This document shows, piece by piece, positions 17,136 through 25,250 of a stretch of DNA of 64,000 bases (its first letter is position 1; every line of letters starts with the position of its first letter). The stretch is from Paractinoplanes ferrugineus. Lineage in GTDB: Bacteria; Actinomycetota; Actinomycetes; Mycobacteriales; Micromonosporaceae. The notes under the pieces were generated by a model. The model did no database searches, had not been told where the DNA came from, and worked only from the letters and a program-made list of their open reading frames with translations. The DNA lies in contig NZ_BOMM01000014.1 of NCBI RefSeq assembly GCF_016862195.1, forward strand, positions 124,001 to 188,000. Direction: 5' to 3'. Position numbers and translations under genes: made by a program.

Positions 17136-17255
17136 CAGCGGGCTACAGGCCAGAGCGAGCGATTCTGCCGATGTGAGTGCGATGGTTAAAGAGCCCCATT
17201 AATCAGTAATTGGTCGATATGAAGGAATGCTGCGGGGAGTGAGAGTTGAGGAAGC

Positions 17256-17465
17256 ATGGGCAGGGATCCTGTAGATCAGCTTGTGGAGTTGATCGAGGGT
17301 CAACCGCTGCGCTGGGATTTCGGAGCAAGTTGCGTAAGCCGTCCGACGCCCGGGTACAAACTTCCGGCTGCGACGCCCTTGGCGGTATTCTCTGAGGATC
17401 TCGCGGACACCGGAAGGCTACAACGGGAGCGGTTATGTCATTTGATCCTTTTGTCGCTGCGATGA
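17256..17465 (+). CDS. Possible small protein before the low-GC gene
   Basis: 69 residues, ATG with a GAGGAAGC site. Sequence PVDQLVELIEGQPLRWDFGASCV has protein-like character, but the end (LCHLILLSLR) overlaps the start of the next gene by 31 bases, which is unusual. It could be a short leader or a truncated remnant. No family recognised. Confidence 0.3.
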   Translation: MGRDPVDQLVELIEGQPLRWDFGASCVSRPTPGYKLPAATPLAVFSEDLADTGRLQRERLCHLILLSLR

Positions 17466-18910
17466 GTCACAATAACCGAGGTGCTGTCTGGTTGGACAAC
17501 ATGACCATGCACGGTGCACTGCGAATGCTGCGGACCGAGCGGAATGAATATCCATCATATTACCCTCCTCACGCATCTCGCGACTTGAGGGCAAGCTATG
17601 ACAGCATTCGAATAGCAGTTGACATTTCCTGCTTGGCCCAGTTAGTTCAATCGCTTGTTCTGCATGAAAACATCATCGTAGATCAGGCGTGGTCCCAATC
17701 TTGGCAGTATCACGCGGATTATAAGGAAAAGTCGCATCTAGCTATGCGTGATCTTCGAGGAGTTACTCTAGAATGCGCGCTGCCACTCAATGTTCGCACG
17801 TCAACGATGCTGAGCGCCACGGATGCACTTGACCGCATCGTTGCATCGGAAGGCTTCACCAATTACGTTACGGCCTTACTGGAGTCTTCTATTGATGGCG
17901 CCTATATTAAAATGACAGACGAATACCACAAGCTCGGCTTCGCCGATCCCACGATTTTTGACCCCGGCGAGACTGTCCCACCCTTGACGCCAGATGAGAT
18001 AGGCGCCTGGGAGTCGTATCACTCAGGTAGGAAAGTCGATCCATCGACCGAGAAAGTAGCACTGTTTGTAGAACTTGAAAAGCTCGAGCAGAGCCTGATG
18101 CGAGTGCGCGAGATCGGCTGGGAGCGCGAGCGGAGTCTCGTCAGCAGCGCCTTCGGTCGTGCGATGATGAATAGAGCCCCAGGGCAATGGAATGTGGCAA
18201 TTTATCCCCTCCTTAAGAACATTCACGCCGCAATCTACTACCAGCGACTCGCCGACTCCATGGACATCGCATATCTACCGCATCCCTTGCGAACCGCATT
18301 TGTCGCGTACGACTCCATGAACGACGGTTTTAGTTTGGCGTACGTCGGGGAACGTTTCGCGGAAGATTTAGCGAACATTAGGGCTCGCAAGGTCGAAGCG
18401 CTGAACAGACTACTGGGGCAACATACTGTGGCCGTACGCATTCCACTCTTCCTCGCGACGGTTCTGGAGCGGGCCCAAGGTCCATCAAACATTATTGACG
18501 AAGTCCTTAATTTGCGAAATTCGCCACCTGCGATCCGGTTCCGCAGGTGGAGTCGAGAGCTACAAGACATGGCCAGGGCTGTCGAGATCTCAGAATTGTC
18601 AGATCTACTATCAGAGGTGCAACGGTCAGCGCCAAAATGGTTCAAGGATGATGGCGATGCGAGCGGTTCACATCTGACCGGAATCGAACTCAATCTGGGT
18701 ATCGTCACGATAACCCGAGCCGTATCTACGGCCGGCTTGTTACCGCGATCCCATGGGCGTCATTTACGCCTCTTCCAGAGCCTCGCGGAGGTAAGTAATT
18801 CGATCTTGGACCTCGCACCAAAACTGGCGAAGGTTTTTGGTGAACCAGTGGCGAAATCGTATCGCGAATACTCGACAGCGCTGGATCGACTCATGACAGG
18901 AATTGGTTAA
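17435..18910 (+). CDS. Low-GC orphan protein with TTA codons
   Basis: 491 residues, ATG preceded by GGGAGCGG. Composition differs sharply from the rest: for example 28 of 60 bases are G or C at 17701-17760. In-frame TTA leucine codons occur (17876, 18368 and others), which are rare in such genomes and make translation depend on the bldA-type tRNA. The protein is soluble and mostly helical, with aromatic-rich N-terminal blocks (ERNEYPSYYPPHASRDL), a central charged helix (EKVALFVELEKLEQSLMRVREIGWERERSLV) and long C-terminal helices. No motif I can name. Directly downstream of the recombinase, it looks like imported cargo, possibly defence or toxin related, but that is a guess. Confidence 0.75.
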   Translation: MSFDPFVAAMSHNNRGAVWLDNMTMHGALRMLRTERNEYPSYYPPHASRDLRASYDSIRIAVDISCLAQLVQSLVLHENIIVDQAWSQSWQYHADYKEKSHLAMRDLRGVTLECALPLNVRTSTMLSATDALDRIVASEGFTNYVTALLESSIDGAYIKMTDEYHKLGFADPTIFDPGETVPPLTPDEIGAWESYHSGRKVDPSTEKVALFVELEKLEQSLMRVREIGWERERSLVSSAFGRAMMNRAPGQWNVAIYPLLKNIHAAIYYQRLADSMDIAYLPHPLRTAFVAYDSMNDGFSLAYVGERFAEDLANIRARKVEALNRLLGQHTVAVRIPLFLATVLERAQGPSNIIDEVLNLRNSPPAIRFRRWSRELQDMARAVEISELSDLLSEVQRSAPKWFKDDGDASGSHLTGIELNLGIVTITRAVSTAGLLPRSHGRHLRLFQSLAEVSNSILDLAPKLAKVFGEPVAKSYREYSTALDRLMTGIG

Positions 18911-19619
18911 GACAAAGCAGGGGGCAGCGGGAGTTTTGCCCTCGCCGAAGATTCGCTGATGATTGATCCCGACGTGTCCCGACTGCGTGACACACGAGGA
19001 TTTCACGCGCTTCTTCTGTGTTGTGCTGGCTGACGTCCGGTCGACAGGAGAGACCGAGTGGGAGAGCGGGATGCTGGATCGTTTCCTCGACGGGGTTCTC
19101 GGCGTTCGCCGGCGCCCGTGTCGTCGAAGCGTCGGGACTCGATCAAGAACAGGCATCCTTGCGCTTGTTCGCCGAGGTCGTTCGAGCCGCAACCGGGTAC
19201 GAATCGCCGCACTCATTTGCCGCAGATCGCGCATCGCGTCCTGTGCTGTCGTTACGTTCGGTACGCCCTGCCAGCGGTCCCGGCGAGCGTGGATGGCCGA
19301 AGTGGCGCGCGGATCGTTAGGTGTGGCGAGCTGTCGCCGTCTTCCTTCGTTGCGTTCCGAATAGCCTGCGACAGTCCGCGACGGATACCCTCAGCTAATC
19401 CATCAATACTCACCGTTGGCACAGCTCGTGTGGCGTGGCATGCTATGTCGGTAGGAGGGGAGTATTCCCTCGTACCGGTCTCGTCAACACGGACTCGCCC
19501 CTGACCCGGGCGGCTCCCGGGTCCGGTAGTCGTCTCCGACGGCGGAAGAGACCTCCGACAGTTCACCGCGCTAGGTCGTTCCAAGGGCGGGCGCGGCCTA
19601 CTTGCTGTCGGAGGCTCCT
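18911..19619. other. Stretch without a convincing gene
   Basis: About 700 bases with several short open frames of poor quality. A plus-strand segment near 19100-19230 (EASGLDQEQASLRLFAEVVRAATG in one frame) has some protein character and may be a gene fragment. No RNA gene or insertion sequence end was seen. Confidence 0.4.
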
Positions 19620-19895
19620 GTGGTCGCGTCCTACGCCGTATTCGCTCTCGGCGGCCTTGCCCTGTACTCCCTTACGAAACTCGTAGCCCTCACTGTCGCC
19701 CTTCGCGGCACCAAGCCAAGCGAACGGGCGCAGCTGATCAGGGCACTCGCCGACCTCTTCCCTACCCGGCAGTACCCCGGCGTCCAAGCTGCCCGCCGCG
19801 GTCGTCAGACATCATCTACGAGGCGAATCACCAACAGTTCATCGTCGGAGAGGAATGCGCCTGCGGATGCCTCGCCACAAGTTCACTCGCCATGA
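19620..19895 (+). CDS. Small membrane protein of unknown function
   Basis: 91 residues from GTG 19620, with GGAGG five to six bases upstream. One hydrophobic span (VASYAVFALGGLALYSLTKLVALTVALRG) is followed by a short conserved-looking segment (TKPSERAQLIRALADLFP) and a polar tail. Similar actinomycete proteins (membrane span plus GTxPxERxxILRAxAELxP) are common and uncharacterised. The tail beyond about residue 55 is low complexity and may be poorly conserved. Confidence 0.6.
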   Translation: MVASYAVFALGGLALYSLTKLVALTVALRGTKPSERAQLIRALADLFPTRQYPGVQAARRGRQTSSTRRITNSSSSERNAPADASPQVHSP

Positions 19896-20035
19896 CGGCC
19901 GCCAGCGGAGCCTGCCAGGCGCGTAGGCAAGTCCCGCGAGGTCGACAGCGCCTCTGTGAACGTTGATTAGGCCGCAGCCGACATCCGGATTTGCCGCAAT
20001 CCGCACGAGGCGGACGGTGATGAAAGGTGGCCGAG

Positions 20036-20404
20036 CTACCGAGGGTCCGCGGTGTCCCAGGCGTACTGAAACTCATGTGGGCCGAGTTGCCACTCGCGCA
20101 GAACGGTCAACAGCTCGGACTCGTTGGCTGCGCTGGCGCTTCGCACCAGGATCGATCCGACGTCGTAGTCGAATCCATCGAGCAGGTCTGCGCTGTACTC
20201 ACGGTGCTCAACTTTGAAAGACCGGACTGTGCTTGTGTGGCTCCATCCCTCGCGGCGAGCCTCTTCATCCCGGTCGACCTTGTGCGGCGTGATGTCGACG
20301 AAGGCACGCCGGCCCGGATCCAAAGCAGGCACCTCAACCGCCAGACGTCGGCCGAGCCGTAGAGCAGACAGTTTCTCGAACGGCCAGGTCGGCTCGTCTG
20401 TCAT
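20036..20404 (-). CDS. Hypothetical protein
   Basis: 122 residues, ATG 20404 overlapping the stop of a short upstream frame (ATGA), which suggests translational coupling. The sequence has a regular alpha/beta look (PTWPFEKLSALRLGRRLAVEVPALDPGRRAFVDITPHKVD; ESELLTVLREWQLGPHEFQYAWD) without signal peptide or membrane span. Not recognised. It lies just inside the proposed right end of the tRNA-linked element. Confidence 0.6.
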   Translation of the reverse strand: MTDEPTWPFEKLSALRLGRRLAVEVPALDPGRRAFVDITPHKVDRDEEARREGWSHTSTVRSFKVEHREYSADLLDGFDYDVGSILVRSASAANESELLTVLREWQLGPHEFQYAWDTADPR

Positions 20405-20592
20405 GGCAATCCCCGACGGTCCGCGAACACGACTTCACGGTAGATCACGATCTCTCGCTGCAACGCCCTCACATGCCGCAGATATTGAGCGCTTGGGAGC
20501 ACTGCGGCGCGGTAGGAAGCCCAGAGCGTGAGGTGATCGAGGTGCTGCCGCAGTGAGGAACCGTTGGCAGAGGCCCGTCGGCCGGGGGTCAC
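20401..20592 (-). CDS. Possible short upstream partner of the hypothetical gene
   Basis: About 63 residues from GTG 20592; the true start is uncertain because the frame is open further upstream. The last part (SSLRQHLDHLTLWASYRAAVLPSAQYLRHVRALQREIV) is helical and protein-like, and its stop overlaps the next start by four bases. The upstream part looks non-coding, so this may be the remnant of a longer gene cut near 20.7 kb. Confidence 0.35.
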   Translation of the reverse strand: MTPGRRASANGSSLRQHLDHLTLWASYRAAVLPSAQYLRHVRALQREIVIYREVVFADRRGLP

Positions 20593-20759
20593 TGAGATGA
20601 TCGGCCACGACGCTCGCTGGAGCGGTGTCTTGGTGGCGCGTCTCAGGACTCGTCTGGGTGCGTCCGGTCGGCCAACCTGCAACGAGCTGATGCCGCATAC
20701 CAGCAGCTCTCGGACGGAAAAGCGCCAGCTCAGGCGTCTCGGTCTGCCTGTCGGCTGGT

Positions 20760-20785
20760 GCAGGTTGGTCTCTAGCCGGGGGCAC
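20760..20785 (+). repeat. Candidate attachment site, right copy
   Basis: Direct, degenerate copy of the tRNA-Arg 3' end: GCAGGTT at 20760-20766 and GCCGGGGGCAC at 20775-20785, separated by the same eight bases as in the tRNA (three of these eight match). If real it is attR, giving an element of about 10 kb from 10826. Confidence 0.35.
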
Positions 20786-20821
20786 CACTGCCGGGCACCA
20801 TCTGTCGGCGTTTGCGGCACG

Positions 20822-21061
20822 TCACGGGCGGCTGTGCGGGCGGGGGCGGTCAGCCTTCGGCAGGCTGGTGGCGCGGCCGGTGTGGCGGGCGGCGTAGGCG
20901 AAGAGTGCGTGGTAGCCGTGGCTGTAGCCCTCGCGGAATGATCGGTCTCGCTCCAGGCTGTGTTTGTACCACTGGTGGATGCGACCGCAACCATAGGCGC
21001 ACAGTACCCCGAGCAGCATGCAGGCGATGGCCTCGAGGGAATTGCTCTCACCGATCAGCAT
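20822..21061 (-). CDS. Small membrane protein with GRIHQW motif (copy 1)
   Basis: 79 residues. A hydrophobic span (NSLEAIACMLLGVLCAYGCG) is followed by GRIHQWYKHSLERDRSFREGYSHGY and a basic tail. A second gene 300 bases away encodes the same motif block, so the two are paralogues. The start is supported by TAAGAT six bases before ATG 21061 and a TTTACG box about 17 bases further up, a leaderless promoter in an AT-rich patch. Function unknown; the conserved motif lies right after the membrane span on the presumed cytoplasmic side. Confidence 0.7.
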   Translation of the reverse strand: MLIGESNSLEAIACMLLGVLCAYGCGRIHQWYKHSLERDRSFREGYSHGYHALFAYAARHTGRATSLPKADRPRPHSRP

Positions 21062-21113
21062 TTTGTTATCTTAAAGTCTTGAAACGTCATCGTAAAATGT
21101 CGCCTCTAGAGGA

Positions 21114-21182
21114 TTATTCAGAGCGGTGGAGACCGAGCCGCTGACGTGCGGCAGGGTACTACTGGAGGTCGGCCCTGAATAA
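21114..21182. repeat. Inverted repeat TTATTCAG / CTGAATAA
   Basis: TTATTCAG at 21114-21121 and its exact complement at 21175-21182 enclose 53 bases in an AT-rich intergenic patch between the two GRIHQW genes. It could be a binding site pair or part of a leader; no known element matches. Confidence 0.4.
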
Positions 21183-21268
21183 CCCTCCTGGTCTCGATGC
21201 GCGACTTGCGGACGGTCGTTTCCGCCGATCATCCTATTTATTCGGCGGGTCTTCTCGCCGACCGGAAA

Positions 21269-21317
21269 GCGAAAAGGGTGACCCTCCCGGTTCGGCGAGG
21301 AAGGGTCACCCTTTCGC
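21269..21317 (-). terminator. Long hairpin terminator after GRIHQW copy 2
   Basis: A 16-bp stem around AAGGGTGACCCT (left arm 21269-21285, right arm 21302-21317, one bulged A) with a 16-base loop. It lies 52 bases beyond the stop of the minus-strand gene and is followed on that strand by TTTTCGCTTT. Confidence 0.7.
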
Positions 21318-21368
21318 CGTCCGAGTCTGCGTAGGAGGTTGCCGCATCCTCGGACGGGGCGGGAAAGC

Positions 21369-21701
21369 TCAAACGCCGTGGTGCTCGTATTCGGCGCGCC
21401 GGACGGGGCGCGGTTGGGGGCGGTCGATCGGCGTCCGGCGGTTACGCGTGTGCCGTTCGGCGGTCAGGACGGGGGCGTGGCCGACCAGCGCCGGGCGGGT
21501 TTTCTCGACGGCGGCGGGTTTCTGGCTGGTCATGATGCCGAGAATGGAGACGGAGGCCTTGTCGTATCCCCGACGGTACGCCTCGTCCCGTTCGAGGCCG
21601 TTCTTGTGCCACTGGTGGATCCGGCCCAGGGCGTAGGCGCTGGACATCAAGATTGCCAACATCAGGGCGACGAAGAGGAAGGCGTTCTCGGGGGCGGTCA
21701 T
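21369..21701 (-). CDS. Small membrane protein with GRIHQW motif (copy 2)
   Basis: 110 residues, ATG after AGGTGAAAG. A hydrophobic span (NAFLFVALMLAILMSSAYAL) leads into GRIHQWHKNGLERDEAYRRGYDKASVSI, matching the neighbouring paralogue at most positions, then a basic Pro/Arg-rich tail. The shared pattern is GRIHQW-x-K-x-x-LERD-x-x-x-R-x-GY. The tail differs between copies, so the membrane span plus motif is probably the functional unit. No known domain. Confidence 0.72.
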   Translation of the reverse strand: MTAPENAFLFVALMLAILMSSAYALGRIHQWHKNGLERDEAYRRGYDKASVSILGIMTSQKPAAVEKTRPALVGHAPVLTAERHTRNRRTPIDRPQPRPVRRAEYEHHGV

Positions 21702-21999
21702 CTTTCACCTGCTAGCTCGAGTGCGAATACTTCTCGATGTAATTGTCACGAGGGCGTGAACCGGGGACTCCCGCTGCCGATCCCAGGAGTCCCCGGATGG
21801 TTCGCATCGCGATTGACACTCCCGCCGGCGCACCGTCGCCGAGAACCGCCGGGTAAGGGTGGACCGGTACGCGGAAATGGCCCCCAGCTCGCTTCACGAA
21901 CCGCTTCTTGCGTGATTAGTAACTAGCATCGGGCAACCTCGGGATTCGGTCACTGAGATACCCGCGGCTGACCGATCGGCCGAGCCTGCGCGTCGAGTC

Positions 22000-22482
22000 T
22001 CAGGGCGCTGCCGGCCGGCTCGCGCAGGCCGACCAGCCGGCTTCCAGACCGGCGATGACCTGGTGCTCGGCCAGGCCCAGGTAGCCGGCGATCTCGTCGA
22101 TGGTGGGCGAACGGCGCAGCCGGCGGTACATGTCGCTCTCGGCGGAGGCGATGGCGAGTTGCAGGCCCGGGAGCGCGCAGGCGAACTGCCGGGGCGTCCG
22201 GAACTGCTCGCGCCGGTGCCGGCGGAGAGCTTTGACGACCAGGGGCACGACCACGGGGAGCAAGTCGGGTCCCAGCGGGCCGAGGCGATCTTCGACGTCG
22301 AGGATCTCGCTGGTGGCGGTCTGGATCATTGCTTCGTCGCGGTCCCCGGACGCCACGAATCGTGCGGCCAGGTGCTGGGCGAGAGCTCGCCGAGGGTCGT
22401 CGGCGGGGCGGACCCGGGCGCGGTGGCCTTCGCTGAGGTTGGCTTTTCGCAAGGCTCGACTCCCTCGGGCTGAACGGATCAT
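22000..22482 (-). CDS. Truncated SigB/SigF-like sigma factor lacking region 4
   Basis: 160 residues from ATG 22482, with GGGAG six bases upstream. Residues 30-150 follow the layout of group 3 (SigB/F/G) sigma factors: RRALAQHLAARFVASGDRDEAMIQTATSEILDVEDRLGP corresponds to region 2.1-2.2 (LVxHLARRF...DDLVQVATIGLLKAVDRFDP), VVVPLVVKALRRHRRE to region 2.3-2.4, and RLRRSPTIDEIAGYLGLAEHQVIAGLEAG to region 3. The protein then stops, with no region 4, so it cannot recognise a -35 box in the usual way. Many core residues of region 2 are changed. It may be an RNA polymerase-binding regulator, a decoy, or decaying. It is divergent from the GT2-like operon 448 bases away. Confidence 0.7.
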   Translation of the reverse strand: MIRSARGSRALRKANLSEGHRARVRPADDPRRALAQHLAARFVASGDRDEAMIQTATSEILDVEDRLGPLGPDLLPVVVPLVVKALRRHRREQFRTPRQFACALPGLQLAIASAESDMYRRLRRSPTIDEIAGYLGLAEHQVIAGLEAGWSACASRPAAP

Positions 22483-22930
22483 GGCGCGCTCCCGGCCACG
22501 AAGCTTGATCTGTTCAACCACGCGAACAGTACGAAGGCATTCGGCGGCACGCCCATTCCGGTCCAACCGCAAGAATGACCTCGGACGCCGTATTGCCGCG
22601 CTACACCACCGATCCGGTGCCTTCCGAAAGGCTCGGCGTTTCGGTGATTCACCGCCGTCCGAACGGATGAGGACTGCGGTAGGCGTCGCGCCGGGAGGCA
22701 CTCGAAGGCGACGCTGAAAGGCTGAATTTCGGCGTTATCCGCTGAACGCCTTTGCCAATTTTGCGCAATTTTGCCAGCATTCGCGCCGGGGACTTCGTCG
22801 CGCTGTTGCGCCCGCGCATCCCGGCTGCATTGCCGCTCTGCCCCCGACCGGCCCCGTACCGAGACCGGGCCCGCACCGAGACCGGCCCCGCCGAACCGCA
22901 CGCCTGGTCCGATCCGAAGGGTTATGCCGC
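22483..22930. other. Divergent intergenic region
   Basis: 448 bases between the sigma-like gene and the GT2-like gene. It contains an imperfect direct repeat (GTACCGAGACCGGG and GCACCGAGACCGGC near 22855-22890). No gene is credible; it probably carries the promoters of both units. Confidence 0.5.
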
Positions 22931-24334
22931 ATGCCTACCGACGCCGGTCCGACCGGCCCCGTGCAAACTTCAGAACAGATCAACGAGGCCGTCGGCAATC
23001 GCGTACGGCTTGCGTACGGGCCGATCGCCGGAACCGTCGTCCTCGGCCTGATCTTCGCGACGGTGCTCCTGCGTCACCTCGTCCCGGAGCCGGCCGGCCT
23101 CGGCGGCTGGTTGATCGGCAGCGCGACGCTGTCGCTCTGCGTCCACGCCGCCCTCGGCCGCGGCGCCCGCGTCAAGCCGATGGCGTCCGGCCCGATCGTC
23201 GCGATCGTCTCGGCCCATGAGCAGACCACGACCGATCTGCATGCCTGCGTCTGGTCCATCCTGAATCAGCGCGGGGTCGAGGTTCAGGAAGTGCACGTCG
23301 TCGACGCCGGCTCGACCCACCATCCGGTGCAGCCGTTCTCGCATCCCCGGGTCCGCTGGCATCGCACGACGAACGCCGGCGGCCAGGCCGCCGCGCGCTA
23401 CGTGCTCGACCGGTTGCGGCCGGACGACTGGGACTTCGTACTGATCCTGGACGCGTCCTGCGTTCTCGCGGAGCGGTCGCTGGAACATCAGCTCAGGGAG
23501 CTCTCGCGCCCGCAGGTCCAGGCGACGGTCGGGCTCGTGGTCGCCCGGCACAGCGGACGTGACCTCCTCAGCCGGCTCGCCGACCTGAACGCCGGTGCCG
23601 GGTCCGTCCTGGCGACGGTCTGGCACTCGTCGATCCGCATGCTCGGATTCGCCGCCGTCCGCCCGGTTCTCTATCGGGCCCGCATCCCCTTCGGGCATTC
23701 GGCAAGCCACGACAAAAACCACCACGCGGCAAGCCAGGACCAAAATCACTTCGCCGCGTACGCCGCTCTCGACGGAAAGATCGTCATGGTCCCTCGAGCG
23801 GTTGCGTGGACCGCGGTGGCGGCCGACCGGCGTACCGCGTACCGGCAGCTCCGGTCTTGGTCGACGTCCTGGTGGCGGGTGATCCCGATAGCGCTGGCCG
23901 GGGTGGACCGCCGTACCGGGGCCCGCTACCGGCTGTTCGCGCTGATCCACCTGCTCCTCGTCCCGTCGGTGATCGGCTGCTCCCTCGCCGTCGTCGCGGT
24001 CCGCGTCGGTCGGGACGGGGGGCGCTGGCCGGCGATCCCGCTGTACGCGGCGCTCTATCTCTTGGTGCGGTACGCCGCGACCGGCCTCTACCTGAGCCGG
24101 CGCCCGGCGATGACCGGCCGGCGGAAGCTCTGGACGTGGCTTCTGCTCACCCCGTTCGAAGCGGTCGGCCAGTTGACGTTCGTCCTGCCCCTCAAATACC
24201 TCGGTCTGGTCCGGCTCGGCGTGCGCGCCTGGCGGGCTCGGCCGGAGCACCGCATCGCCTCGCCCCTGGCCTCCACGGCGGGGCCAGGCACTGTCTACTA
24301 CAGCGGCTACCTGCCGGACGGGAACGGATCATGA
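22931..24334 (+). CDS. GT2-like membrane glycosyltransferase with altered DxD
   Basis: 467 residues. Two hydrophobic spans (about 31-48 and 58-75) precede a GT-A fold (about 87-300): PIVAIVSAHEQ, then VHVVDAGS and DWDFVLILDASCVL. In processive GT2 enzymes the last motif is DxD, here DAS. Further on, RQLRSWSTSWW sits where the QxxRW motif belongs but reads QLRSW. A membrane region with several spans follows (LFALIHLLLVPSVIGCSLAVVAV, IPLYAALYLLVRYAATGLYL, LLLTPFEAVGQLTFVLPL). The shape matches hyaluronan/chitin synthase-type proteins, but the changed motifs make catalysis doubtful. It overlaps the coiled-coil gene by ATGA. Confidence 0.78.
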   Translation: MPTDAGPTGPVQTSEQINEAVGNRVRLAYGPIAGTVVLGLIFATVLLRHLVPEPAGLGGWLIGSATLSLCVHAALGRGARVKPMASGPIVAIVSAHEQTTTDLHACVWSILNQRGVEVQEVHVVDAGSTHHPVQPFSHPRVRWHRTTNAGGQAAARYVLDRLRPDDWDFVLILDASCVLAERSLEHQLRELSRPQVQATVGLVVARHSGRDLLSRLADLNAGAGSVLATVWHSSIRMLGFAAVRPVLYRARIPFGHSASHDKNHHAASQDQNHFAAYAALDGKIVMVPRAVAWTAVAADRRTAYRQLRSWSTSWWRVIPIALAGVDRRTGARYRLFALIHLLLVPSVIGCSLAVVAVRVGRDGGRWPAIPLYAALYLLVRYAATGLYLSRRPAMTGRRKLWTWLLLTPFEAVGQLTFVLPLKYLGLVRLGVRAWRARPEHRIASPLASTAGPGTVYYSGYLPDGNGS

Positions 24335-25224
24335 GTGTGATCGGCAGTGCGATGGTTCCGGGCTCGAACTCGGGCTCGGCCCCGGTCCCAGCTACCGAAC
24401 CGCCCCCCGGCGTGGCGGCCGGCTCGGCCCCGGCGGCCGACTCGGTCTTACCGGCCGGCTCGATCTTGGCGGCCGGATCGGTCTCGGCGGCCGGCTCGGT
24501 CTTGGCGTCTGGATCAGCCCCAGCGTCCGGCTCGGTCCCGGTTTCGATTCCGGACCCGGTCGTGGCGGAGCGAGGGCCGGCCGAGTCCTCGACCCCGGCG
24601 GTCGAAACAGACTCCGAGGCGCTGATGTCGCCGGACGAAGCGCTCCAGGTCCTGGCGCTGGCCCAGCGCACGGCCGAGAACCACATCACGGCGGCGAACC
24701 GGCAGGCGCAGGAGATCCGGTCCACGGCGCTGGCCACGGCCGAGAAGATCACGAACGAGGCTCACTCGTACGCCGACGAGGTCCGTCTCGAGGCCGACCG
24801 GCTCCTCGACGGGTCCCGGGCCGCGGCCGAGCTGCGCAATCGGGATGCCGAGGCGCAGGCCGCCGCGACTCGGGAGCAGGCGGCGGCGGTGCTTGCCGAA
24901 GCCCGGGCCGAGGCCGCCCGAATCGTGGCCCAGGGCCATGAACGCGCCGAGCAGCTGGACCTTCAGGCGCAGCTGCGTTACGAGGACTCGGTCGGATGCC
25001 TGGACATCAAACGTCAGGCGCTGCAGAACCAGATCGAGGCATTGACCAATTTCGACGCCGAGTATCGGCAACGACTTGCCACTTTCATGCATGCTCAGCT
25101 GCGCGCGCTCTGGATCGAGCACGCTACCGCCGGCGAGACAGCGGACGCCGAGCTGCAACTGCCCGGCGGTCCGGTCGCGCCGCTCGCGCCGGACCGGCCC
25201 GCCCACCGAGCCGGGCGCCACTGA
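24331..25224 (+). CDS. DivIVA-like coiled-coil protein with Ala/Ser/Gly-rich N-terminus
   Basis: 297 residues from ATG 24331, overlapping the previous stop. Residues 1-95 are low complexity with repeated AAGS/ASGS blocks. Residues 100-215 form one long coiled coil (EALQVLALAQRTAENHITAANRQAQEI ... EARAEAARIVAQGHERAEQL). The end of the coil (KRQALQNQIEALTNFDAEYRQRLATFMHAQLRAL) matches the C-terminal signature of actinobacterial DivIVA/Wag31-type proteins. The N-terminal membrane-curvature motif of DivIVA is not evident. Coupling to a polysaccharide-synthase-like membrane protein suggests a role in placing that protein at growing tips or septa; this is inference. Confidence 0.72.
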   Translation: MSVIGSAMVPGSNSGSAPVPATEPPPGVAAGSAPAADSVLPAGSILAAGSVSAAGSVLASGSAPASGSVPVSIPDPVVAERGPAESSTPAVETDSEALMSPDEALQVLALAQRTAENHITAANRQAQEIRSTALATAEKITNEAHSYADEVRLEADRLLDGSRAAAELRNRDAEAQAAATREQAAAVLAEARAEAARIVAQGHERAEQLDLQAQLRYEDSVGCLDIKRQALQNQIEALTNFDAEYRQRLATFMHAQLRALWIEHATAGETADAELQLPGGPVAPLAPDRPAHRAGRH

Positions 25225-25250
25225 GCCCGCCGCCACTGGGGAGACCGGCG

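Noticed and set aside
22479..22901. Frames in the region between the sigma-like and GT2-like genes
   Set aside because: Arg/Ala/Gly-rich, no start signals, and overlapping alternatives in several frames.
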